19,823 nucleotides of DNA from an uncultured Desulfomonile sp. (lineage in GTDB: Bacteria; Desulfobacterota; Desulfomonilia; Desulfomonilales; Desulfomonilaceae): positions 1 to 19,823 of the forward strand of contig CALDNG010000028.1 of the NCBI GenBank assembly GCA_937915285.1, given 5' to 3'. Position 1 is the stretch's first letter, and each line of letters begins with the position of its first letter. A program made the position numbers and the translations under genes. This document shows, one piece after another, positions 1 to 7,095 of the stretch. Below the pieces are notes generated by a model. It did no database searches and was not told the origin of the DNA. It was given only the letters and a program-made list of their open reading frames with translations.

Positions 1-33
1 ATCGGACATCGGGTAAACTAATGGAAACGGTAG

Positions 34-66
34 CCCTTGTCTCCAGTTTGGAGGCAAGGGTTTTTT
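34..66 (+). terminator. Intrinsic terminator upstream of the MDR gene
   Basis: A 12-bp stem (34-45 with 49-60, one G-T wobble) closes a 3-base loop and is followed at once by six T (61-66). That is the classic layout of a rho-independent terminator on the plus strand. It most likely ends a gene lying mostly left of the window; stop codons at 14-16 or 19-21 could be that gene's end, but the frame cannot be told. The next gene starts only 10 bases after the T-run, so the terminator either leaks into it or acts as an attenuator (inference). Confidence 0.85.
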
Positions 67-76
67 ATTTGGAGAA

Positions 77-1075
77 ATGAAGGCATTAGTTCTAAGAAAA
101 CCTGGAGAAATGATCGTCTTGGACGTCCCTGATCCTGGGCCCAGGCCTGGTTACGCGGTTTTAAAAGTCGAAAGCTGCGCCCTGTGCAGGACTGACGCAA
201 AAATGATGGTCCAAGGACAAAGGGACCTGATTCTGCCGCGAATATTGGGCCATGAGATAGTGGGAATTCGTGAAGACACCGGCGAACGGGTTGCGGTGTG
301 GCCGGCACAAGCGTGCGGAGTTTGTGTTCACTGCATTTCCGGAAAAGATAACCAGTGCGACGCCATAGGCATTATAGGTTTCAACATGGACGGTGGATTG
401 GCCGAGCGTCTGCTGATCTGTGAATCCTCTCTTCACCCAATTCCCGACTCCCTCGATAGTGATGTAGCCTGTCTCGCCGAACCTCTAGCCTGCGCGATAA
501 ACGCCCTGGAACAGTCAAACATAGCCAAAGATCAGACAGCGCTGATTTTTGGAGGTGGCAGTCTTGGATTGTTACTGGCCCTGGCCGCCAAAGCCATAGG
601 AGCCTTCCCAACGATCAATGAGACTAATCCCCAAAAATTGAAAAAAAGCAGCTACTTCCTGAGCAGGCTAGGGCTTACAAACCAAAGAGCAGACGATTCA
701 AATGACTACGACGTGGCAATCAACGCCTGCCCATCCACTACAGCCGTGAACGAGGGTCTGCAAAGATTGAAGAAGGGAGGTTGCTTCTGCCATTTCAGCG
801 GATTAGCGCCTACCGATTCTATAACTTGCGGAGCGCTGAATGAAATTCATTACCGTCAATTACACATGGTAGGCGCCTATGGTTGCTCCACTTCCCATTT
901 CAGGTCAGCCATAGAATTGCTCGAACGGCATCAGGCGACAGCCCGACTCCTGATTGAAAGCAAAATTGACCTTGAAAGGGTTCCAGCAGCGCTTTTAGAA
1001 ATTCTTTCCGGCCGTCCACTCAAGATTCTGGCGGATTTGTCACGACTTCAACCCCAAGGAAAGACAGAAACCTAA
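77..1075 (+). CDS. Zinc-binding medium-chain (alcohol-type) dehydrogenase
   Basis: Predicted cytosolic NAD(P)-dependent oxidoreductase of the zinc MDR superfamily, 332 aa, a normal length for the family. The N-terminal GroES-like half shows the catalytic zinc ligands Cys37 and His59-Glu60 (GHE). It also has the complete structural-zinc set Cys80, Cys83, Cys86 and Cys94. A Rossmann nucleotide-binding stretch with GGGSLG lies near residue 160. The ATG has a GGAG only 2 bases upstream, which is tight, but the N-terminus MKALVL is typical of the family. The gene begins 10 bases after a terminator and is followed after 20 bases by the TrpD-fold gene, so the two are probably co-transcribed. The substrate cannot be told from sequence; sorbitol, threonine and other polyol dehydrogenases share this layout. 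Confidence 0.9.
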   Translation: MKALVLRKPGEMIVLDVPDPGPRPGYAVLKVESCALCRTDAKMMVQGQRDLILPRILGHEIVGIREDTGERVAVWPAQACGVCVHCISGKDNQCDAIGIIGFNMDGGLAERLLICESSLHPIPDSLDSDVACLAEPLACAINALEQSNIAKDQTALIFGGGSLGLLLALAAKAIGAFPTINETNPQKLKKSSYFLSRLGLTNQRADDSNDYDVAINACPSTTAVNEGLQRLKKGGCFCHFSGLAPTDSITCGALNEIHYRQLHMVGAYGCSTSHFRSAIELLERHQATARLLIESKIDLERVPAALLEILSGRPLKILADLSRLQPQGKTET

Positions 1076-1095
1076 CGATTTAATGGAGACCGCGG

Positions 1096-2169
1096 ATGAT
1101 GGATGAAGACAGGAAACGTGAATTCGGGCGGCTGATATCAGCCGTGGCATTTGGAAGGCAATTGACCCGTGAAGAGTCATGCGAGGCTTACAGGCAAGTT
1201 ATCATGAATGAGCAGCCGGAACTGCAGCAAGGCGCATTTCTACTTGCCCATATTGCGCGCGGTCCATCCACCGAAGAACTCGGGGGCGCATGGCTGGCTT
1301 TGGACAGGTATGACACAGCAAAGATCTGCGTCAGTAAAACGGGGCCGATGTGTGACATTGTTGGGACAGGCTCTGACAAACTCAAAACGGTCAACTGCTC
1401 AACCCCGTCCGCCCTTATTGCTTCTGCAGCCGGCCTTAGTGTGGCTAAGAAGGGGGCCCGTCTTGTCACTGGAGTATCAGGGGCATCCGACATCTTTGAG
1501 ATACTCGGCCTTGACCTGGACCGTCCACTCTCACAGGCTGCAAAATGCCTGGAGGCCCATGGGCTGTGTTACTTGCCGGGAGAGGCTTTTCTCAAGTCAG
1601 GCTGGGCCCGTCTGATAAAATCGATGCGTTTCACATCGGCTTTCAATATAATTGGCCCCATAACAAGACCGTGTGAACAAACGAATTGTATAGTGATAGG
1701 GGCTTACTCGCCAACAGTTTGTGACCAGCTTGTAGCAGTGCTGAATGAAACGGGAATGCCCAGAGCCCTGGCTCCTTTCGGAATGGCCACAGGGAGAGAT
1801 TTGTCGGAGGGAATGGATGAATTCTCTACGTGCGGACCTACCAGGGTAGTAGAATTGAAACAAGGGAAGACCGATATTTATGAAGTTACTCCCTTTGATT
1901 TTGGGATTGATGAGACCGCTTTCGAGAGCATTGCGAGCAGACATACTGCTTATGAAAACGCCACAGCCATTCTTGATATCATATCTGGACAATATGACAC
2001 TCCATTGGCCGACTTTTTCTGTATCAACGCTTCAGCCGCTCTATATGTTTCAGGGCTGGCCAAAAACTACAGGACCGGCTTCGAAATGGCAAAACAGGCG
2101 CTCGCCCAAGGAAAGGCCAGGGAAAAGCTGGAGAGACTGCTTGAATTTCAAGGAGCTTCAAGGAGTTAA
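1096..2169 (+). CDS. Divergent TrpD-fold (anthranilate phosphoribosyltransferase-like) protein
   Basis: 357 aa, clearly related to anthranilate phosphoribosyltransferase and nucleoside phosphorylase family 3. It has an N-terminal helical domain and then a PRPP-binding loop DIVGTGSDKLKTVNCST (about 87-103). KKGARLVTGVSG follows (about 118-129), then FNIIGPI (183-189) and GMDEFS (239-244). Known TrpD enzymes have KHGNR where this protein has KKGAR, so the His and Asn there are absent. By hand alignment, the Arg pair before FNLLGP is also replaced (residues around 172-181). The phosphoribosyl-diphosphate side is therefore kept and the anthranilate side is changed, so I infer a different acceptor or a non-tryptophan role, as in TrpD2/YbiB-type paralogues. 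No other trp gene is nearby. The ATG has GGAG 7 bases upstream. It sits 20 bases after the MDR gene and 36 bases before the methyltransferase. Confidence 0.82.
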   Translation: MMDEDRKREFGRLISAVAFGRQLTREESCEAYRQVIMNEQPELQQGAFLLAHIARGPSTEELGGAWLALDRYDTAKICVSKTGPMCDIVGTGSDKLKTVNCSTPSALIASAAGLSVAKKGARLVTGVSGASDIFEILGLDLDRPLSQAAKCLEAHGLCYLPGEAFLKSGWARLIKSMRFTSAFNIIGPITRPCEQTNCIVIGAYSPTVCDQLVAVLNETGMPRALAPFGMATGRDLSEGMDEFSTCGPTRVVELKQGKTDIYEVTPFDFGIDETAFESIASRHTAYENATAILDIISGQYDTPLADFFCINASAALYVSGLAKNYRTGFEMAKQALAQGKAREKLERLLEFQGASRS

Positions 2170-2205
2170 GGATTTTAAGATGGGCCAGGAGACTCGGGGA
2201 ATCAC

Positions 2206-3465
2206 ATGAAGTTGGGCACATCCATCGATTCATACTTACGAAAGTTCACTCTTGTTGATGAAAGGACAAACCTCCATCTGTTCGGTCATGATGAAGCTTC
2301 CACACGGGTTGAAGAGGCAACAATCGACGGAACACTGGTCAACAGATACGTCAATGAATTTTGGACATCACGCCAGAGACAGGCGAGTTCCATCCATGAA
2401 ATCTCATACAGGGCATGTTTCAAACCGCAGTTGCCAGGATTCTTCATAAAGCTGCTTTCCGATGCCAATTCGCTCATATATGACCCATTTAGTGGCAGGG
2501 GAACAACATTGATAGAGGCCGGGTTGCTTGGTCGAAGAATCATCTCCAATGACGCAAATCCTTTGAGCCTCATTCTGACTCGCCCGAGGTTTGCCCCACC
2601 GGCCGTGTCCGATGTTAGCGCCAGACTGGATTCTATTCCCGCCAAATCTTGCGACGGCGATGAAATTGACCTATCCATGTTCTTTCATGAAAAAACCATT
2701 CAGGAGATTTTGCGCCTGAGAAACTACCTTGTCGACCGACGAACTGCAGGCGAGGAGGATGACATTGACAGATGGATAGCCATGGTTGCGACCAACAGGC
2801 TGACGGGTCATTCAAAGGGATTTTTTTCAGTTTACACACTGCCGCCCAATCAGGCAGTCTCTCCGGAAAGACAGAAGAAAATCAACCTAGCGAGAAATCA
2901 GACCCCAGAATACCGCAATGTCAAAGAAATCGTCCTCAAGAAAACTGCCGGCCTGTTGAGATCCCTCACCCAAGAACAGATCAACAACCTCAAGAATGCC
3001 GCATGCTCAGCGGCGTTCCTTAACAATGACGCCAGAAACACCCCTAAAATTGAATCAGACTCCGTGCAGCTAATAGTCACATCCCCTCCATTTCTGGATG
3101 TTGTTCAGTATTCTACAGATAACTGGATGAGGTTATGGTTCAACTCATTGAAGCTCAATGAATCAGGGGCCTCAATCACCATGGCTAAAAAGGTTGAAGA
3201 CTGGTCATCATTCATTATGTTCGTTTTCAAGGAACTTTACAGGGTATGCAAAGGAAACGGCTACGTGGCCTTTGAGGTCGGAGAGGTAAAAAACCGAACG
3301 GTGAACCTTGATGAGCATGTGGTTCCCTTAGGAATAGCCGCTGGATTCGAATGTCTAGGAATCCTGGTCAATTCGCAGCGGTTTTCAAAAACATCAAACA
3401 TATGGGGAGTCAAGAACATGACTTCGGGAACCAACTCCAACAGGATAGTGCTGTTCAGAAAATAG
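2206..3465 (+). CDS. Amino-type DNA methyltransferase (N4-cytosine/N6-adenine family), apparently orphan
   Basis: 419 aa. A SAM-binding motif DPFSGRGTT lies at 93-101, followed by an acidic end of strand two (SNDANPLS, 114-121). The catalytic motif TSPPF is at 292-296. An upstream His...Tyr...Pro pattern (64-77) resembles that of PF01555-type DNA methylases. The motif order, SAM site first and SPP(F/Y) later with about 190 residues between, fits that family. TSPPF rather than DPPY favours N4-cytosine but does not prove it. No restriction endonuclease or specificity subunit is adjacent, so it is solitary here. A GGGGA lies 5 bases before the ATG. It is the third gene of a closely spaced group with the MDR and TrpD-like genes and the last plus-strand gene before a convergent minus operon. 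An RNA or other nucleic-acid substrate is possible. Confidence 0.85.
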   Translation: MKLGTSIDSYLRKFTLVDERTNLHLFGHDEASTRVEEATIDGTLVNRYVNEFWTSRQRQASSIHEISYRACFKPQLPGFFIKLLSDANSLIYDPFSGRGTTLIEAGLLGRRIISNDANPLSLILTRPRFAPPAVSDVSARLDSIPAKSCDGDEIDLSMFFHEKTIQEILRLRNYLVDRRTAGEEDDIDRWIAMVATNRLTGHSKGFFSVYTLPPNQAVSPERQKKINLARNQTPEYRNVKEIVLKKTAGLLRSLTQEQINNLKNAACSAAFLNNDARNTPKIESDSVQLIVTSPPFLDVVQYSTDNWMRLWFNSLKLNESGASITMAKKVEDWSSFIMFVFKELYRVCKGNGYVAFEVGEVKNRTVNLDEHVVPLGIAAGFECLGILVNSQRFSKTSNIWGVKNMTSGTNSNRIVLFRK

Positions 3466-3602
3466 TGTATTATTAAAGATGTTTAGCTTGAAACAGCACG
3501 AAACAATTTCCACGCGCCAGGACCTGCGCCTCGCTTCCAGGCGTTTGAACGCAATGGACAAGGAAAACATATCTGTAGCTGTCGATAGGAGCGCATTTCC
3601 GA

Positions 3603-4595
3603 TCAATCCTTCTGATTCTCGAGGAATTGATTCAGGAATGGCAATATTGATGTTGCGGCTATGTCATGGCCGAGCGCATTGGGATGCTGATCTAAAGACG
3701 AAACCCACAGATCAGGCGCATGCATGCCAAGAAAGGACGGAAGAAGATTATGGGTTGGAATTTGACCTTCCTTCCCAAATTTTACCAAGTGGTTCACAAT
3801 TCCCTGAAACGGATAACTTTCATTGAGTTCAACCAAAACCGGAAAAATCACCATGCCGATAACCGCTCCATGACTTTCAGATACGGCTTTGATTTTTCGG
3901 ATGTTAACCTTGGCGCGCTCCCACTCCTCTGTTTTATCAGTCCCTCCGAAATAGGACTCGTTCAATAATTCAGAATACTTCCTAGCCAGAAATGACCGGT
4001 CGAGGAAGTCCTGAAACAATCGGTAGAGATACGAGTGTCGATAGAGGATTGATTCATTCGTTCGGTTTGCAATGGACCTGCCTTGAATTTCCCGACGAAT
4101 AGGATCGAAGAAGTGCCCCATGGAACCCAGTCGTGTGCCATCCCTCAAAAAAAACACTATAAGGACAATATCCGGTTTAAACGGCACAATCACACGATTC
4201 AACAAATCCAGCCAATTGTTGGTCAGGCTGCCCGGCAAGCCTCCATTGAGTATTTCAACGGATAACCCTTTCGGGGACAGTAAGCTATTTAGTTGTTTCT
4301 CCAGCAACCTCGGGAAAATGGCCTCTTCCTCTTTAACGCCTTGACCGAATGTGAAGGAATCCCCGAGTATCAAAACACGCTTGCAGTCATGGGGGACGAC
4401 ATCAGAAAAATCTTTATCCCGCAAACCGAAAGTGTTCAACTTTACCGACGCGTTGGGACTTACCTCCTCCGACTCTCCCAAAAGACTTTGATACCATGGC
4501 TCTGTGTAAACCAGCCTACAGTAGGACTCAACTATCGTAACCCCCAATAAAATACTGACAACAACTAATAAGACTTCAAACGGAAATCTCCTCAA
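3603..4595 (-). CDS. Membrane-anchored SGNH/GDSL-type hydrolase-like protein
   Basis: About 330 aa. One N-terminal hydrophobic segment (about residues 4-24 from the chosen start) should anchor it in the inner membrane with the catalytic domain outside. The nucleophile block is ILGDSFTFGQG (Ser80) and the C-terminal block is SLDQHPNALGH (Asp302, His304), so Ser, Asp and His of a GDSL esterase are present. The block normally written as G/N-x-N-D after the VLIVFF strand reads FFLRDG, with Arg where Asn usually completes the oxyanion hole. I chose the TTG at 4595 because GGAGG lies 4 bases upstream. A longer reading from the TTG at 4622 adds nine residues but has only a distant AGGA. It is the last gene of the minus operon, about 70 bases after the methyltransferase, and may deacylate or modify the operon product or a cell-surface glycan (inference). 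Confidence 0.78.
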   Translation of the reverse strand: MRRFPFEVLLVVVSILLGVTIVESYCRLVYTEPWYQSLLGESEEVSPNASVKLNTFGLRDKDFSDVVPHDCKRVLILGDSFTFGQGVKEEEAIFPRLLEKQLNSLLSPKGLSVEILNGGLPGSLTNNWLDLLNRVIVPFKPDIVLIVFFLRDGTRLGSMGHFFDPIRREIQGRSIANRTNESILYRHSYLYRLFQDFLDRSFLARKYSELLNESYFGGTDKTEEWERAKVNIRKIKAVSESHGAVIGMVIFPVLVELNESYPFQGIVNHLVKFGKEGQIPTHNLLPSFLGMHAPDLWVSSLDQHPNALGHDIAATSILPFLNQFLENQKD

Positions 4596-4668
4596 CGCCC
4601 CTCCATAAATTGGCAATAACAATTTTTGCGGCTATCCTAACGGACGATTAGAAATTCAAAAATTTGCA

Positions 4669-5610
4669 CTACAAATTCCCAGACAATCTGCGTCCTACAT
4701 AATCAAGCTGATGAGCCATGTAAAATAATTCGTTGTTCGTTATTTGGTTTCTTCTTGTTTCAAGCCATTGATCCAGTTCCGCCTTCTCGACTCCAGGATT
4801 GTTTTGGAGAGCCGAGCCTACTGTTTCAACTATAAAGCGGATGAAATATTGTTCGTCATGCCTGTACCCGGACTCAAGGGGTGCAACAACCCAGTCAGAA
4901 GCCCCAACCTCCATCACCGAACAGCCATTAGCTATCAGGTGTTTGAACAGATGCCTCCCAGCCTTGCTGTCGCCTGATTTTAGCCCGTTAGTGATTCTCT
5001 CATCCATGGTCTGGTGATAGAGATGTTCGATGCGCTCATCCAGTTCAGGATCAACTTCGGGCTGAAAAACAGTAGAGCCATCGAAATTGATCGAGAAATA
5101 ATACAGGCCGTTTGGTTTTAGCAGACTGATTATCGACGAGAGGCTGCGCTTCATGTCTATCAGATCCAAAAAGGCATTTGACACAAGAATGTCAAATTGG
5201 GGATTTGACCCTGTTGATTCAATAAATCTAAAGACATCATCGAGGATAAAATTGACTGTGAGGTCGACGCCCTCGGATGATCTTACGGTAATGGAGGAAT
5301 CCGGATTAACATGAGTTTGGAAACCTTTATCAGCAGCCCAACCGGTTATCCGTCTCCTTGCTTCAGCGATGTTATCTTCCATGGAATCCAGCGCGAAATA
5401 ATGGGCTTTCTTGAGAATAGTCCAATCCACAAGCCTGTCTATCATAGAACCGATTCCGGCCCCTATTTCAAGGATACGCGGATACTCTAACCCTTGAATA
5501 GTCAATTCATCTCTGAACGTCTCAATCACAACCCGGTTGAGGGCCCTATCATCGACTGTTTTTTTTGATGATAGATATCTGGGGAAACTGAACAAAAAAT
5601 TCTGCGACAT
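4669..5610 (-). CDS. Class I SAM-dependent methyltransferase
   Basis: 313 aa. Motif I ILEIGAGIG lies at about 46-54, preceded by a helical N-terminus. An acidic residue follows at the second strand (ALDSMEDN), then the motif IV-like region FDILVSNAFLDLID and the post-motif LLKPNGLYYFSINF. These mark a seven-strand class I methyltransferase with a large C-terminal substrate lid that ends in AHQLDYVGRR. The acceptor cannot be read from sequence. The ATG at 5610 begins 2 bases after the glycosyltransferase stop (5613-5615); a TTG at 5616 overlapping that stop would add two residues. SD is weak (AAAGAAATGG), so translation is probably coupled to the upstream gene. The context suggests methylation of a glycosylated small molecule made by the operon (inference). 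Confidence 0.82.
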   Translation of the reverse strand: MSQNFLFSFPRYLSSKKTVDDRALNRVVIETFRDELTIQGLEYPRILEIGAGIGSMIDRLVDWTILKKAHYFALDSMEDNIAEARRRITGWAADKGFQTHVNPDSSITVRSSEGVDLTVNFILDDVFRFIESTGSNPQFDILVSNAFLDLIDMKRSLSSIISLLKPNGLYYFSINFDGSTVFQPEVDPELDERIEHLYHQTMDERITNGLKSGDSKAGRHLFKHLIANGCSVMEVGASDWVVAPLESGYRHDEQYFIRFIVETVGSALQNNPGVEKAELDQWLETRRNQITNNELFYMAHQLDYVGRRLSGNL

Positions 5611-5612
5611 AG

Positions 5613-6692
5613 TCAACGAACCATTTCTTTAACAAATTCAAGAGCCTTTTCTGCGCTCTGATCCCACGTTGGATGCACCCGATACCTGCGTAAAGCCGCC
5701 TGGCCCATTTGGGCCAGTCTGTCCCTGTCCCGACTCAGCATGTCTAATGTTTTATAAATGGCTTCCTCATCACCGGGGCTAACCAGAAAACCATTAACGG
5801 AATTGGTGATTATCTCGTGAGCTGCGCCAACATTTGAACCAATCGACGGCATCCCAAAGCCCATGGCCTCGAGGTACACAATCCCAAATCCTTCGTAGGA
5901 TGACGGGACTGCCAGGACATGATTTTCCATATATCGTCTGGCCAGATCAACCGGATCGAGCGGTCCGAGCGCATTGACTGATTCCTCCAGACGATTCGCC
6001 TCAATAAGCTTTGTGACGAGCTTTGAATAGTTCCTGTCAACCTTGAAGCTTCCGACTATATCAAGTAGCCACTCACCTCGAGGTAGCCTTGACAGGGATT
6101 TTATCAGGGTATGGAGTTCTTTTCTGGGAATTACGCTTCCCACGAAGAGTATTCTCAGTGGGCCATCAGCATGAGCGCGCTTCGAAACATAATCATCATC
6201 TACATTTTCTCGAATGCCGTCCCGACCCGGATGCGCCACCACTCCCGGACGGGCCCCGAGGTCAAGCGCTCTCACCGCCTTACGGGTCGTGTTGCTGTTG
6301 TAAATCATCCCATCCAGAGTTGAAAGATAGGCGCCCTCAACAAACCGATAGATACCATTCATGAATTTGGATCGCTGCTCACTGCACCTGAGGTGATGAA
6401 CAATGCTGATGATGGGATATCGGATCTTTTGCTTGAGCTTACGGTTGAGACGGACCAGGGATGGGTGATTTAGTTCGTCCTGAATCAGGATGTCCAGGCG
6501 AGCAGAGGCTAGATTAGAAAGGAAATCCTTTCTGTAGTTGTCGGCCAGATGGCTGGGATAATTTCTCCAAGGTAATGAAAACACTTTGACATCATGTCCC
6601 TTTGACCGAAAATAGGACACAAATTTCCTGTCATACAGGAAGCCACCGGTTAGCGTATCGAGGCTCCCGTAAATAACAATCCCAATCCTCAA
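5613..6692 (-). CDS. Family GT4 glycosyltransferase
   Basis: 359 aa, two-domain GT-B fold of the GT4 group. It transfers a sugar from a nucleotide donor to an unknown acceptor, with retention of configuration according to family knowledge. The N-terminal domain starts RIGIVIYGSL and has a conserved VHH (about 98-100). The C-terminal donor domain starts LRILFVGSVIPRKE (Arg190-Lys191 for phosphate contacts). It carries the EX7E motif as PSSYEGFGIVYLEA (Glu267 and Glu275), then the NGFLV segment. The start is TTG: its TTGA overlaps the TGA stop of the PTPS-like gene by 4 bases, with a purine-rich GAGAGAG just before it. Such tight coupling to a pterin-type protein suggests a soluble small-molecule acceptor rather than lipopolysaccharide, although a polysaccharide role cannot be excluded. 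Confidence 0.87.
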   Translation of the reverse strand: MRIGIVIYGSLDTLTGGFLYDRKFVSYFRSKGHDVKVFSLPWRNYPSHLADNYRKDFLSNLASARLDILIQDELNHPSLVRLNRKLKQKIRYPIISIVHHLRCSEQRSKFMNGIYRFVEGAYLSTLDGMIYNSNTTRKAVRALDLGARPGVVAHPGRDGIRENVDDDYVSKRAHADGPLRILFVGSVIPRKELHTLIKSLSRLPRGEWLLDIVGSFKVDRNYSKLVTKLIEANRLEESVNALGPLDPVDLARRYMENHVLAVPSSYEGFGIVYLEAMGFGMPSIGSNVGAAHEIITNSVNGFLVSPGDEEAIYKTLDMLSRDRDRLAQMGQAALRRYRVHPTWDQSAEKALEFVKEMVR

Positions 6693-7093
6693 GCTCTCTC
6701 TCTTCTGCAGGAAGCCCAGGCTATTTCATTCTCCCAGAGTTTAACAGATATCGCCTCAACGTTGGATAACTCTAAATGCTTCCAGAAAGACTCCAGAAAG
6801 AAGCCCGAGAGGCGCTCTATGCTGGGATTTAATCCATCAAACTCCGGAAGAGCATTGAGATCCTTGTCACGATAATAGTCCACAAGACCGTTTATGCAGT
6901 TTTCAATGTCTACTATATCGACCAGGTATCCGTGCTGATCCAGTTCCGAGCCTTCAAGGCAGACTTCTACCTGGTAATGGTGTGAATGGAGTTGGTTTTC
7001 GCTACCCCAGTCACCACCGAAAAGAAAATGACGGGCTACAAAATCACGTTTGACAGCTACGCAGTATGTGGACGCAGTCCTTGTTAGAGCCAT
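6689..7093 (-). CDS. PTPS/QueD-fold protein with apparently altered catalytic residues
   Basis: 134 aa, the normal length for 6-pyruvoyl-tetrahydropterin synthase / 6-carboxytetrahydropterin synthase. The zinc-binding histidines are present: His22 in FVARHFL and His36 and His38 in LHSHHYQVEV. Asp59 of the LVDIVDIE strand and the pterin-anchoring Glu121 (KLWENEIAWA) are also kept. By hand alignment, the catalytic Cys four residues before the HxH is Glu32 (ENQLHSH). The usual Asp-His before xxLN is Arg-Asp (RDKDLN, about 75-80), and HGH is HSH. PTPS-III enzymes also lack Cys, but their Glu lies three residues before the His, not four. It is therefore probably not a standard QueD or folate enzyme; a different reaction on a pterin-like substrate, or a binding role, is inferred. 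GAGGA lies 6 bases upstream of the ATG. The MDR stop is 2 bases before the start, and the GT4 gene overlaps the 3' end. Confidence 0.85.
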   Translation of the reverse strand: MALTRTASTYCVAVKRDFVARHFLFGGDWGSENQLHSHHYQVEVCLEGSELDQHGYLVDIVDIENCINGLVDYYRDKDLNALPEFDGLNPSIERLSGFFLESFWKHLELSNVEAISVKLWENEIAWASCRRERA

Positions 7094-7095
7094 TG

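Noticed and set aside
1..21. Tail of an upstream plus-strand gene
   Set aside because: Two frames have stops (14-16 and 19-21) and too few codons are visible to choose; mentioned only with the terminator.
1208..1615. Alternative-frame reading of 135 codons inside the TrpD-like gene
   Set aside because: Fully inside a clear coding gene with conserved motifs; composition is that of a shadow frame.
1597..1992. Antisense reading of 131 codons inside the TrpD-like gene
   Set aside because: Same reason: overlaps a gene with strong family motifs and lacks its own SD or motifs.
1096..2169. True tryptophan-pathway trpD
   Set aside because: Key anthranilate-side residues are replaced and no other trp genes are adjacent, so the symbol is not assigned.
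3527..3543. Possible terminator between the convergent methyltransferase and SGNH genes
   Set aside because: Only a 5-bp stem with a 7-base loop and no real T-run on either strand; too weak to call.
3479..3826. Plus-strand reading of 115 codons after the DNA methyltransferase
   Set aside because: No SD, no recognisable motif, and most of it runs antisense through the SGNH hydrolase gene. The free part (3479-3602) is better seen as the convergent gap.
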